A stretch of 64,000 nt of DNA from Aliarcobacter lanthieri (GTDB lineage Bacteria > Campylobacterota > Campylobacteria > Campylobacterales > Arcobacteraceae). The DNA lies in the NCBI RefSeq assembly GCF_013201625.1, contig NZ_CP053839.1, forward strand, positions 372,001-436,000, in the 5' to 3' direction. Under the pieces are notes generated by a model that worked only from the letters and a program-made list of their open reading frames with translations, was not told the DNA's origin and made no database searches. This document shows, one piece after another, positions 8,578 to 17,522 of the stretch. The position numbers and the translations under genes were made by a program. Within the stretch, counting starts at the first letter, position 1; the number at the start of each line of letters is the position of its first letter.

Positions 8578-9567
8578 TTATTTCCTACAAATATGGATTT
8601 GACTAGGTGTCATAGGTGTATCAAAACTTGTATATGAGTTTATAGATTTAAAGCCAATCTCTTCAAATATATTAGATAGTTCCATAGGTTCTAATATATC
8701 TTTACCTTGTAAATTTAAAGATAAAAAATAAAAAAAACTATTTTCATCAAGGCTATTTTTTGTATCTATTTCAACATGACAACTTACTAAGATGCCGTTT
8801 GGATTTAAAGCATCGTAAATCTTTTTTATCACCTCTTTTTTATCTTTTAAAAAATAAAAAATATTGCTACACCAAATCAAATCATAGTTTTTACCAATAT
8901 CATTTTTTTCAATATCACCGCTTAAAACTGTAACTCTATCTTCTAATTTATACTCTTTGATATGTTCCTTTGTTATATTTGTAACTTTTTCATAATCAAA
9001 CAAAGTTGTTTTTAGTGTAGGATGATTTTTAGTAATTTCTAAACCAATAATCCCTGATGCACAACCTAAATCTAGCATTTTATCAAAGCTAGAAAACCCT
9101 TTTAGATTTTTTATAATATTTAGTGCTATTGGAGATATTAAATTTTTTTGTTCTTGTTTTAAAAAAAGTTTTGAAGCATTTGCCCAAAGTTTTTCTGTTT
9201 TATTGTTTTCTAATTGTATATCATCTTCTAAAATAGATTTAATCATATCTTTTCCATAAGTTATTAACTGTTTTCTATGTAAAAAGATATCTCCACAATA
9301 TGAAGAACGACCATAAATAAAAGATTGTTTAGCAAATTTTGTATTAAAGTATTTATCTTTATTTATTTCAAGTAGTTCTATAAAAACTAAACTATCTAAT
9401 AATATTTTAGTTTTATATTCATCTAATTTTATTTTTGAAGCTAGCATAGAAATCGTATCTATACCTTCTTCAATTAGTTTAAAAAGTTTAAAATTTAAGG
9501 CTATTTCTAAAACTTCAGTTTTTTGTTGTACTAATAACATATTTAGATATTTATTTATGTTTTGCAT
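8578..9567 (-). CDS. SAM-dependent methyltransferase with winged-helix dimerisation domain
   Basis: 329 residues. The N-terminal 85 or so residues (EVLEIALNFKLFKLIEEG, then DEYKTKILLDSLVFIELLE) look like the winged-helix dimerisation domain of plant/antibiotic-type O-methyltransferases. The SAM motif DLGCASGIIGLEI is at about 166-178, with an acidic DYEKV after strand 2, YDLIWCSNIFYFLKD at strand 4, and LVSCHVEID after. Families of this fold methylate small molecules, including siderophores such as yersiniabactin and pyochelin relatives. No siderophore synthesis gene is near, so the protein may modify an imported compound, or have another target. It lies between a DUF2798 gene and an MFS importer in a receptor operon. 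Function is unassigned beyond methyl transfer. Confidence 0.78.
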   Translation of the reverse strand: MQNINKYLNMLLVQQKTEVLEIALNFKLFKLIEEGIDTISMLASKIKLDEYKTKILLDSLVFIELLEINKDKYFNTKFAKQSFIYGRSSYCGDIFLHRKQLITYGKDMIKSILEDDIQLENNKTEKLWANASKLFLKQEQKNLISPIALNIIKNLKGFSSFDKMLDLGCASGIIGLEITKNHPTLKTTLFDYEKVTNITKEHIKEYKLEDRVTVLSGDIEKNDIGKNYDLIWCSNIFYFLKDKKEVIKKIYDALNPNGILVSCHVEIDTKNSLDENSFFYFLSLNLQGKDILEPMELSNIFEEIGFKSINSYTSFDTPMTPSQIHICRK

Positions 9568-9569
9568 TT

Positions 9570-9794
9570 TTATCCTTTTATTATTTTAGAAACAATTTTT
9601 CGTACCAATGGTACAACAATGCTGATAATAGGCACAGCAATAATAAATGCTTTTATCCATGCTTCAATCCACTTTATAAAAAAATCATTAATAAATCCTA
9701 AATTTATAAAAGTTACAACAAAGCTCATAATAAAGCTCATTATGGCACTCATAACAATAGCAAAAGCATATTTCTCATATTTTTTATTTATCAC
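9570..9794 (-). CDS. DUF2798 small membrane protein
   Basis: 74 residues with two membrane helices. The pattern KYEKYAFAIVMSAIMSFIMSFVVTFINLGF, then WIEAWIKAFIIAVPIISIVVPLVRKIV, is the DUF2798 signature (two helices, central N.G and W..A, final vaP..r). The start is GTG at 9794, six bases after AAGGA (9805-9801), and the ribosome site overlaps the stop of the receptor gene at 9804-9806. Function is unknown. The position between a siderophore receptor and a methyltransferase, two bases before the latter, argues for a role in the same uptake process. Confidence 0.75.
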   Translation of the reverse strand: MINKKYEKYAFAIVMSAIMSFIMSFVVTFINLGFINDFFIKWIEAWIKAFIIAVPIISIVVPLVRKIVSKIIKG

Positions 9795-9803
9795 TTTTAG
9801 TCC

Positions 9804-11804
9804 TTAAAATCTATAAGCTAACTTTATACCAAATTCTGGTTCTTCTCTTAAAATAGTTGTTGTGCCATTAAAATATGCACCTATTGCATCATGTTTTTTA
9901 TCAAAAATATTATTTGCATAAAAATAAATATCAAAGTTTTTGGCTTCATAACCTATTTTTGTATTTGCTAAAGTATAAGCTTTTTGTGAGTATTTATTTG
10001 CTTTATCAAAATAAGTTTTTCCATATCCATTAAAATCAATTCTTGCATATAAACCATTATTAGCTCTATATTGAGCTCCTAAATTAAAGTTATATTTTGG
10101 AGCAAGAGGGTTGTAGTTTCCACTATAATCTCCTGCTATATCACTAAATTTATCAAAAGTTGTTTTATTGAAACCTCCATTTGCAAATAAACTTAATTCA
10201 TTTGTTACTAAACCTTCAATTTCTAACTCTACTCCTTTTGAAGTTGCATTTGCAGAGTTTGTTGTAAAAACTGTACCAACCATTACAGTTTCTTCAACTT
10301 GCATATCTTTGATATCCATAAAATAGATATTTGTATTGATTTTTAAACGATTATCAAAAAACATAGATTTATAACCTAATTCATAAGAGATTAAATTTTC
10401 TTCTTTGTAAGATTGTAAGTTATTTGTTGGTGCTAAGGGATTAAATCCACCACTTCTATATCCTTTTGCAATAGTTAAATATGTCATTTGATTTTGGTTT
10501 ATATCATATTGAATTGCTATTTTAGGAGATATACTAGAAAAATCCTCTTCTAAATTTGTAGGAGTATTTTTAACTTTCATTTCCTTTTTTTCTTTGTCGT
10601 ATCGAATACCACTATTTAAAGTCCAACTATCACTTAAAGGATGAATAATATTAGCAAAAACTCCAATACTTTTTGAACTCATATCTTGTGGATTTGCAAA
10701 ACCAGTAGGATTAAAAGGTGCAAATACTCTTGTGTATAAATCGTTATCTTGTTTATCTAAATAAATTCCAGATATAAATTCAGTTTTATTAAATATAGTT
10801 TCATATCTAAACTCTTGAGAAATTGTATCTAGTTTGTTTTGTTTATAGATATGTCTTAAAGTTAAAGGAGTAAAATCTGCATCTACTATAGCTTTATCCT
10901 TGTACTCTTTTTTTGTTGTTATAGATTTAATTCTTGATTTCTCATCTAAATTATAATTAATATTCAAAGCAAAAGTTGTGTCTTTTGGTGTTGAAGAACC
11001 TTTTAAATTTGAACTGACTTCCTTTTTATTAGTTGTTGAACTAACCCAATTATGTGAACCATTGTCCTCTTTATGAATTGATGATATGAAAGATATATCA
11101 AGATTATCAGTAGGAGTTGTTCTAAGGATTAATTTACCATAATCACTTTTTTTGTCATTTTCATAGTTATTTGTAAGAGTATTCTTTATAAAACCATCTT
11201 TTTGTTGATGTTTATACGCTATACCTACATAAAATTTATCTTTTACAATAGGCGTTGAAATATTTAATCCAAAATCTCTTCTTCCATCATTTCCTATTGT
11301 TGAAAAAAGTTTAGTTCGTAGTTCATTATCTGGTTGTTTAGTGATGATATTTATAACTCCAGCTTCACTATTCTTACCATAAAGTGTTCCTTGAGGTCCT
11401 CTTAAAACCTCAATTCTTTCTATATCGCCTAAAGAATCATCAAAGCCAAAAGCACTAGTAGTTGAAACTCCATCAACATAAAGTCCAACTGGAGTAGAAA
11501 AAGATAAAACATTTCCACTAATACCTCTAATTGAAGGAACTATTAAACCTTCTTGCCCAGTATTATAAAGCATTAAATTGGGTGTATATTTTGCAATATC
11601 TTCTAAAGATGAAATAGATTTGTCTTCTATTGAAATATCATCAAAAGCAGAGATTGATATAGGAACCTTTTGTACATTTTCCTCTTTCTTTTGTGCAGTT
11701 ACTGTAATACTTTCTAAAGTTGTAGTTTCATCTTTTGCCATTAAATTATTTGATAATAATATAGAAGCTAAAAAAGAAAACTTCACAGTTTTAGATTTAA
11801 ACAT
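9804..11804 (-). CDS. FyuA-like TonB-dependent siderophore receptor (copy 1)
   Basis: A 666-residue outer-membrane receptor with signal peptide (about 1-23), TonB box region TTTLESITVTAQK, and plug motifs KVPISISAFD, DIAKYTPNL, IRGISGN, VGLYVDGV, IERIEVLRGPQGTLYGKNSEAGVINIITKQP. The barrel ends in FGIKLAYRF. The plug wording and length are those of FyuA (yersiniabactin/pesticin receptor) and related receptors. It is divergent from an AraC regulator, as fyuA-type receptors often are from YbtA/PchR-like activators, and is the first gene of an operon with DUF2798, methyltransferase and MFS genes. The ligand is inferred to be a phenolate/thiazoline or similar siderophore, with low certainty. Confidence 0.9.
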   Translation of the reverse strand: MFKSKTVKFSFLASILLSNNLMAKDETTTLESITVTAQKKEENVQKVPISISAFDDISIEDKSISSLEDIAKYTPNLMLYNTGQEGLIVPSIRGISGNVLSFSTPVGLYVDGVSTTSAFGFDDSLGDIERIEVLRGPQGTLYGKNSEAGVINIITKQPDNELRTKLFSTIGNDGRRDFGLNISTPIVKDKFYVGIAYKHQQKDGFIKNTLTNNYENDKKSDYGKLILRTTPTDNLDISFISSIHKEDNGSHNWVSSTTNKKEVSSNLKGSSTPKDTTFALNINYNLDEKSRIKSITTKKEYKDKAIVDADFTPLTLRHIYKQNKLDTISQEFRYETIFNKTEFISGIYLDKQDNDLYTRVFAPFNPTGFANPQDMSSKSIGVFANIIHPLSDSWTLNSGIRYDKEKKEMKVKNTPTNLEEDFSSISPKIAIQYDINQNQMTYLTIAKGYRSGGFNPLAPTNNLQSYKEENLISYELGYKSMFFDNRLKINTNIYFMDIKDMQVEETVMVGTVFTTNSANATSKGVELEIEGLVTNELSLFANGGFNKTTFDKFSDIAGDYSGNYNPLAPKYNFNLGAQYRANNGLYARIDFNGYGKTYFDKANKYSQKAYTLANTKIGYEAKNFDIYFYANNIFDKKHDAIGAYFNGTTTILREEPEFGIKLAYRF

Positions 11805-11856
11805 AATGTTTCCTTTAATTTAAAATTTATTTTCCTTAGTATATACTTTAAAATAT

Positions 11857-11871
11857 TGATAGTAAATATTA
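11857..11871. promoter_or_regulatory. Possible Fur box between receptor copy 1 and its AraC regulator
   Basis: TGATAGT-A-AATATTA matches the Fur-family 7-1-7 pattern TGATAAT-n-ATTATCA at 11 of 14 positions by eye, and lies in the 109-base divergent promoter region. In such an AT-rich genome partial matches occur by chance, so support is modest. Confidence 0.35.
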
Positions 11872-11875
11872 AAAA

Positions 11876-11908
11876 TATTCTAAAAGGTTTTATTCCTATT
11901 CTAAAAGG
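11876..11908 (+). promoter_or_regulatory. Direct-repeat operator, probable AraC-type binding site
   Basis: TATTCTAAAAGG occurs twice, at 11876-11887 and 11897-11908, exactly 21 bases apart. Half-sites repeated at two helical turns are the classic layout for AraC-family dimers. The second copy overlaps the ribosome site (AAAAGG) of the AraC gene at 11914, so binding here could repress the regulator while activating the divergent receptor. Confidence 0.6.
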
Positions 11909-11913
11909 TAAAA

Positions 11914-12843
11914 ATGACAAAGTATTATTTAAAAGATTTAATAAGTTTAAATATGCATAGCAAACAAAATATTATAAAAAATAGCTTGCCTTCTACAATT
12001 GGAAGGGATTATATGGAAAAAATTCATATACAAAATGGACTACTTTTTTCAAAAATAGATTACAATTTAATAAAACCTATATATTTAGAAGCACAAAAAC
12101 AAAATGAGCGAAAATTTGTTATAACTATTTCTTTAAGAGGAAATACAAATTATATAAATATTGATAAAAAGATAATTCCATTTAAAGAGGGATTTACTAC
12201 AATATGTTTATTTGAAGATACTCAAGGATTTAGAGAATTCAAAGATAAACAGATAAATCAAGTTAGATTGATATTAAGTGAAGATTTTTTATTAAGAAAT
12301 TTTCAAAAAAGTTTAGTTGAAAAATATTTTTTTAATAAACAAAATTTACAATTACTAGATTTTAGTTTAACTTCAATTCAATCCCAATTTTTAATAAATG
12401 ATATATTAAATTGTAAATTAGTTGGAGAGTTAGAAACAATATATAAGCAAGGTAAGATATTTGAACTATTATCTTTAGAAATCTCTAAACTTGAAAAAAA
12501 TAAAGAGATTATATTTCTTGATGATTATGATAAAAATGCAATTTTGAAAGCTAAAGAGATTTTATTGGATAATTTACAAAATCCACCTTCAATAGTTACT
12601 TTAGCAAAAATGGTACATTTAAGTGAAGTGAAGTTGAAAAAAGGTTTTAAACAACTATATAAAACTTCTCCATATCAATTATTACTAACTCACAAAATGA
12701 ATATAGCAAAAAATCTACTTCAAAGTGGAGAGTATAATATCAATGAGATAGCTTTAAAAGTTGGTTATAAATTTGCAAATAACTTTACAAATGCTTTTTT
12801 TAAAGAATTTAAAATCAGACCTAAAGATATTTTAAAAAAGTAA
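11914..12843 (+). CDS. AraC-family regulator (YbtA/PchR-like), partner of receptor copy 1
   Basis: 309 residues. The N-terminal ligand-sensing region is poorly conserved. The C-terminal DNA-binding domain (about 205-308) has two helix-turn-helix units: VTLAKMVHLSEVKLKKGFKQ, and INEIALKVGYKFANNFTNAF followed by KIRPKDILKK, the AraC signature. It is divergent from a FyuA-like receptor, as with YbtA/fyuA and PchR/fptA, where the regulator senses the ferric siderophore inside the cell and activates receptor genes. Direct repeats 21 bases apart lie just ahead of the start. It is convergent with mntP and overlaps it by 12 bases. Confidence 0.87.
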   Translation: MTKYYLKDLISLNMHSKQNIIKNSLPSTIGRDYMEKIHIQNGLLFSKIDYNLIKPIYLEAQKQNERKFVITISLRGNTNYINIDKKIIPFKEGFTTICLFEDTQGFREFKDKQINQVRLILSEDFLLRNFQKSLVEKYFFNKQNLQLLDFSLTSIQSQFLINDILNCKLVGELETIYKQGKIFELLSLEISKLEKNKEIIFLDDYDKNAILKAKEILLDNLQNPPSIVTLAKMVHLSEVKLKKGFKQLYKTSPYQLLLTHKMNIAKNLLQSGEYNINEIALKVGYKFANNFTNAFFKEFKIRPKDILKK

Positions 12844-13371
12844 AATTTTAAACCCAATTAATATTAAAACAATTCCACCTAAGATTTCAGCTTTTTTCTC
12901 ATATTTTTCTCCACCATGATTTCCTACATAAACACCAACATAACTTATAATGAATGTAGTAAATCCTATAATAAATAGAGATAAATAGATATTAACACTA
13001 AAAAGATGTAAACTATATCCAGCTGCCATTGCATCTAAACTTGTAGCAATAGCAAGAGTTAATAAAATCTTATTTGTTACTTGAATTATCTCTTCTTCTA
13101 CATTTTCATTAAAAGCTTCATATAACATCTTTCCACCAATAGCTAATAGTAATAGAAAAGCAACAATTTTGTCATAACCTTGAATATATTCTCTTAATCC
13201 AATTCCACCCAAAAAACCAATAAATGGCATTAAGGCTTGAAAAATACCAAAAAATATTCCAGCTTTTAAAGCCATAATTTTTATATTTTGTTTATTTCTT
13301 ATACCAAGCCCAATTGAAACGGCAAATGCATCCATACTTAAAGCAAATGCCAATATCAAAACTTCTAACAT
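12832..13371 (-). CDS. mntP: Manganese efflux pump MntP
   Basis: 179 residues with six membrane helices in two homologous halves. The conserved Asp motifs SMDAFAVSIGLG (helix 1) and TSLDAMAAGYSL (helix 4) are typical of MntP (DUF204), which exports Mn(II). The length is normal. The gene ends a run that starts with the YbtPQ-like ABC pair (19299) and continues through two MFS genes; neighbouring frames overlap by 4-14 bases, so all five are likely translated from one message. This puts manganese export under the same control as siderophore import, which is unusual. Confidence 0.9.
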   Translation of the reverse strand: MLEVLILAFALSMDAFAVSIGLGIRNKQNIKIMALKAGIFFGIFQALMPFIGFLGGIGLREYIQGYDKIVAFLLLLAIGGKMLYEAFNENVEEEIIQVTNKILLTLAIATSLDAMAAGYSLHLFSVNIYLSLFIIGFTTFIISYVGVYVGNHGGEKYEKKAEILGGIVLILIGFKILLF

Positions 13372-14540
13372 ATAATTCCTTTTTTATTATATAAAGCCGA
13401 AATTATAACTAAAATAGCAAAAATAAAGCTTGCAAATAAAAATGGAAATTCTGGAGAGATTTTATATAAAACTGTACTTAGTAGAGGACCAACTATTATT
13501 CCAAAGCCTTGTGCTGAAGATACTGTTCCAGCTGCAACGCCTTGTTCATTTGCTTCTACACTATTTGAAGTTATTGCCATAAATGCGGGCATTATCATAC
13601 CTAATCCAATAGTTCCTACTGCAAAAGCAAGAGTTAATTCTATTTTTGTTGAAATTAAACTAATTAAAAAATATCCTATTGTTGCAAAAATTGAACCTAA
13701 AATAAGCCAAGTTATAGATTTTACATTTTTTAGTTTTGATACAACAATTTGAGTAGCTATAAATACAACACCAATTATTGCTAAGATATAACCAGTTGTT
13801 TTTGCTGTATCTATTTCATTCATTTGAAATTTATCTAATATAAAAAAACCTAAACAAACTTGAGAAGTAACTATACTAAACATAGTAATAAAAGAAGCTA
13901 TCATTGGTAATCTTAATCTTTTATCAAAGAAACGTAAATGCATATCTTGTGTTTTTTCTATTTTTTTATCTTTTTCTAAAAAAGTAAATACTATAAAAAT
14001 TGCAATTAAAGGTAGAATTGCAGCTGCATAAAGTGGAGTTGCAAGACCGAAGCTAGCTAATGCTCCACCAACAATTGGTCCTAAAATCATTCCTAAACCA
14101 TTTGAAGCTCCAATACTTGCCATATATGATGTTCTTTTAGAAGGTTCAACTTTATCTGCAATTAAAGCATTAGAAACAGGTGGAATAGCTGAATAAAATA
14201 CCCCGATTAAGAGTCTTGTTGCTATTAAAACTAAAAGAGAAATTATAATTAATGGAGGCGTAATAACTGCATAATTTACAAATATTGCTAAAATTAAGTA
14301 AGAGATAAAGAATCCAGAAATTGCAAGAATTAATATATTCTTTCTTCCGTGAATATCACTTTTTTTACCCCAGAATCTTGATAAAAATATCCAAGCAACT
14401 CCTCCTAAAGCAACCATAAGACCTGCATGCCATTCTTCTAAATTCAACTTTCTTATAATTGGTCCAACAACAGCTAAAAAAGCCATCATTGAAGATACAC
14501 ATAAAATTGTTATAACCATTAAAGGTTTAATTTCCTTCAT
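13365..14540 (-). CDS. MFS transporter, drug/siderophore efflux type
   Basis: 391 residues, 12 predicted helices. The loop 2-3 motif WGKKSDIHGRKNIL (GxxSDrxGRkxxl, motif A) and the helix 5 motif GASNGLGMILGPIVGGALA (motif C, gpxxGGxl) mark the DHA1 proton-antiport family that includes TetA and many efflux pumps. Motif C is characteristic of exporters. In this operon it may expel the iron-free siderophore or a toxic analogue after iron release, but that is inference. It overlaps mntP by seven bases and the upstream MFS gene by 14. Confidence 0.8.
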   Translation of the reverse strand: MKEIKPLMVITILCVSSMMAFLAVVGPIIRKLNLEEWHAGLMVALGGVAWIFLSRFWGKKSDIHGRKNILILAISGFFISYLILAIFVNYAVITPPLIIISLLVLIATRLLIGVFYSAIPPVSNALIADKVEPSKRTSYMASIGASNGLGMILGPIVGGALASFGLATPLYAAAILPLIAIFIVFTFLEKDKKIEKTQDMHLRFFDKRLRLPMIASFITMFSIVTSQVCLGFFILDKFQMNEIDTAKTTGYILAIIGVVFIATQIVVSKLKNVKSITWLILGSIFATIGYFLISLISTKIELTLAFAVGTIGLGMIMPAFMAITSNSVEANEQGVAAGTVSSAQGFGIIVGPLLSTVLYKISPEFPFLFASFIFAILVIISALYNKKGIIC

Positions 14541-15744
14541 TCTTTTCCTTTTTTATTATATATTCTATTTTTGTAGATAAAAATATTGATAAAATTCCTA
14601 TAAAAGAGCAAATTAATATCATTGTTTCATATCCTAACTTTCCTGATAATGATACCGATATTGAACTAAAGAATATACCTGAAAACATATAAATACTATG
14701 TTGTACTGCAAATTGTGAAGCTGGAGATTTATATGAAGATAAATCCATCATAAGTGTTGTCATTAAAACTTGAGATGGAGTATAAGACATAAATATAATT
14801 CCTATTACGAACATAACTAAAATATCATTATGATGATAATTAAATAGTAATAACATCATTAATATTCCGATAACTTGTAAAATAGCAGCAACTATTAAAA
14901 TATTTTTCTTACCAAATTGTTTTATAACATAAGAAGCTCCAAATGATGCTAAAAAACCTATTCCATAACCTATAATATAAACTGCAAAACCAATTTTGTC
15001 TAAATCCCAACCTAAATCAACTAATATTGGAGTTGTAAGTCCAAAAGCTGCACTAATAGTAGCTGGATATAAAAATAATAAAATAAACCAAAGTTTTTTT
15101 TGTTTTGTTTTCCAAAAAGTTAAAAACTGTTTATAATCAATTTTATCTATATAGATTTGATTTTTTATATTTGGTTCAGAAATAAAAATTATTTGTATTA
15201 ATGATATAGCTGTAACTATAGTCATAATAAGAAGTGTAATATTCCAATTATATTTTGCATATAAAATAAGTCCTACACCACCACCTAAAACCATACCTAT
15301 AAGACCACCAGCTGTTTTAATAGCATTTATTAAAGATCGTTCTCGTTTAAATGTAATTTTAAATGCGAAAGCATCTAATGCAACATTTTGAGAAGATGCA
15401 AAGAAAGCAAAACATATTGCTAAAAATAAAATTATAGGTAAGTGTTGATTTATATTTAGAATAGATATTAAAAATATAGATATTACCATTAAAGATTGAA
15501 AAATAATAATCCAAATCCTATAATGACCTATTTTAAAATGAATTCTATCTATAAATGGAGCCCATAAAAATCTAAATACCCAAAAAAGTCCAAGCATATA
15601 GATAAAACCAAGATGTTCTAAAGATACACCATTTTGTCGTAGAATACCTATAAAAGCTTCTAAGAAAAATCCTAAACCTAAGAATTGAGTAGTATATAAA
15701 CTAAATAGTACAATTATATTAGACCAAGTTAATTTTTTTTTCAT
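14527..15744 (-). CDS. MFS transporter, RhtX/FptX/YbtX-like
   Basis: 405 residues with 12 helices. The opening LYTTQFLGLGFFLEAFIGILRQNG, then HLGFIYMLGLFWVFRFLWAPFIDRI and SSQNVALDAFAFKI, match the RhtX/FptX siderophore-importer branch and recall YbtX of yersiniabactin clusters. It overlaps the ABC gene start by four bases. It is a second such MFS beside that at 7392-8576, so the region holds both a one-component (MFS) and a two-component (ABC) inner-membrane route. Confidence 0.75.
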   Translation of the reverse strand: MKKKLTWSNIIVLFSLYTTQFLGLGFFLEAFIGILRQNGVSLEHLGFIYMLGLFWVFRFLWAPFIDRIHFKIGHYRIWIIIFQSLMVISIFLISILNINQHLPIILFLAICFAFFASSQNVALDAFAFKITFKRERSLINAIKTAGGLIGMVLGGGVGLILYAKYNWNITLLIMTIVTAISLIQIIFISEPNIKNQIYIDKIDYKQFLTFWKTKQKKLWFILLFLYPATISAAFGLTTPILVDLGWDLDKIGFAVYIIGYGIGFLASFGASYVIKQFGKKNILIVAAILQVIGILMMLLLFNYHHNDILVMFVIGIIFMSYTPSQVLMTTLMMDLSSYKSPASQFAVQHSIYMFSGIFFSSISVSLSGKLGYETMILICSFIGILSIFLSTKIEYIIKKEKNEGN

Positions 15745-17522
15745 ACAGTACCTTTATTATTTATATTCCACTCTTTTATTCTTTGTTGAGCTTCAAACAT
15801 AGAATAATATTTGCCTTTTAATGAGACTAATTGATGATGTGTTCCTTGCTCTTTTAATTTTCCATCTTCTATTACTAAAATATTATTTGCATGAGAAATT
15901 GTTGTTAGTCTATGAGCAATTACTATTACAGTTTTATCTTTTATTAGTTCATCTAAAGCATTTTGTACTGATACTTCACTTTGTGTATCAAGAGCACTAG
16001 TTGGTTCATCAAGTATTACTATTGGAGAATCTTTTAAAATAGCTCTTGCTATACTAATTCTTTGTCTTTCTCCTCCACTTAAACTTCCACCTATGTCTCC
16101 AACTTTTGTATCATATCCTTTTGGTAGTTTTGATATAAATTCATGTGCATAAGCTGCTTTTGAAGCTTTTAAAACTTCATCATCATTAGCACTAGGTTTA
16201 CCCATTCTTATATTGTTTAAAATAGTATCATCAAACAAATAAACATCTTGAAAAACAACAGAAATATAACTCATCAATGTTTGTTGTTCCATATTTCTTA
16301 TATCTACATCACCTATTTTTATTGTTCCATTAGATGGATCATCATATCTCATAATAAGTTTTGTAAGAGTAGTTTTTCCACTTCCAGAAGCACCTACTAT
16401 AGCAGTTAAAGATTTTTCTTTGATATTTATAGAGATATCTTTTAAAACTTGTTGTTTATTGCTATCATAGTTAAAAGATACATTATTGAAATCTATATTA
16501 AAGTTTTTAGGTTTTCCTAATGGTTTTAATACTTCTAACTCTTTTGTATCAAGTATTTTTTTGATATTTTTAAAAGCTACTTCCATAGTATCAAGAACAC
16601 TTGCAAGTGCTAAAAAATTAGAAAATGGTTCATTAAGTCTTGCTAAAATAATCAAAAGTGCTAGTAATGTAGCGAGAGTTAATTCGCCTTTTAAAATAAA
16701 AAGTGTTCCAATCGTTAAAATAGTCAAAAATAAAAATTCTATCAAAGTATTCATCAGAACCATAGGAATAGCTGAACCAAATAGACCTTTTTTTTGTACT
16801 TCTCTTACATTTAATATAGAATTTTGAAGTTGTTTTGCATTCTCTCCAATTTGGTTAATAGCTCTTAATACTGGAAGTCCTTGAATATATTCAACTGTAT
16901 CTGCTTCTAATATAGAGTTTGCTTTTGCTACTTGAGTTTTTTCCCATTTTGTTCCTTTTCTACTCCACTTATAAATAGGATAAGATAAAGGTATAGCAAC
17001 TAAAAGTACAATGGCAAGTATTGGATCTATGAAAAAAGTTGCGATTATTATAACAATAGGTACTATAACAACTTCAAAAAACATCCCTGCGATTATTCCC
17101 ATATGTAAAACAGAAGAATCAACATCACTAGCTAAAATAGAGTTTAACTCACCAGTTCTATACTTATATAATTTTTGTAAAGGCATAGCTTTTATTTTTT
17201 CACCCAATTCTAATCTTAGATTATGAGTAGTTTCTACTAAATCTCCTGAATAGTTAAAATTACTTGCTTTCCATTTAAAAATAAAAGATATACAACTTAG
17301 AATTAAAATAGTAGTAAACCAAAATAAAGCATTATCTAAATTAAAATTATCAGAAAAAATTATATTTAGTAAAGGATAAAAGAATGCAAATGCCAAACCT
17401 TGAAAAATAAAAGATATAATAAAATAAAAATAGCTTTTCTTTATTAAATTTTTTTTATCTTTTGTAATCTCTAATGTTATTTTATAAGAATCCCAAAATG
17501 AAGATAGTTTTTCTTTAGTCAT
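15741..17522 (-). CDS. YbtQ-like ABC transporter, fused membrane and ATPase domains
   Basis: 593 residues with six N-terminal membrane helices (about 30-300), followed by an ATPase: Walker A GASGSGKTT near 375-385, signature LSGGERQRISIARA, Walker B IVILDEPTSALD, and switch His in VIAHRLTTI. Exporter-fold pairs of this kind (YbtP/YbtQ, IrtA/IrtB) import ferric siderophores despite their architecture. The partner gene lies directly upstream with an eight-base overlap, so a heterodimer is expected. No NRPS is adjacent, so import of a foreign siderophore fits better than export of a self-made one. Confidence 0.85.
   Translation of the reverse strand: MTKEKLSSFWDSYKITLEITKDKKNLIKKSYFYFIISFIFQGLAFAFFYPLLNIIFSDNFNLDNALFWFTTILILSCISFIFKWKASNFNYSGDLVETTHNLRLELGEKIKAMPLQKLYKYRTGELNSILASDVDSSVLHMGIIAGMFFEVVIVPIVIIIATFFIDPILAIVLLVAIPLSYPIYKWSRKGTKWEKTQVAKANSILEADTVEYIQGLPVLRAINQIGENAKQLQNSILNVREVQKKGLFGSAIPMVLMNTLIEFLFLTILTIGTLFILKGELTLATLLALLIILARLNEPFSNFLALASVLDTMEVAFKNIKKILDTKELEVLKPLGKPKNFNIDFNNVSFNYDSNKQQVLKDISINIKEKSLTAIVGASGSGKTTLTKLIMRYDDPSNGTIKIGDVDIRNMEQQTLMSYISVVFQDVYLFDDTILNNIRMGKPSANDDEVLKASKAAYAHEFISKLPKGYDTKVGDIGGSLSGGERQRISIARAILKDSPIVILDEPTSALDTQSEVSVQNALDELIKDKTVIVIAHRLTTISHANNILVIEDGKLKEQGTHHQLVSLKGKYYSMFEAQQRIKEWNINNKGTV

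Noticed and set aside
9562..9807. 81-residue plus-strand ORF opposite the DUF2798 gene
   Set aside because: The minus-strand frame has the DUF2798 pattern, GTG start with AAGGA and operon spacing; the plus frame has none of these.
13365..15744. The two adjacent MFS genes as one broken gene
   Set aside because: Each has a full 12-helix length (391 and 405 residues) and they belong to different MFS branches.
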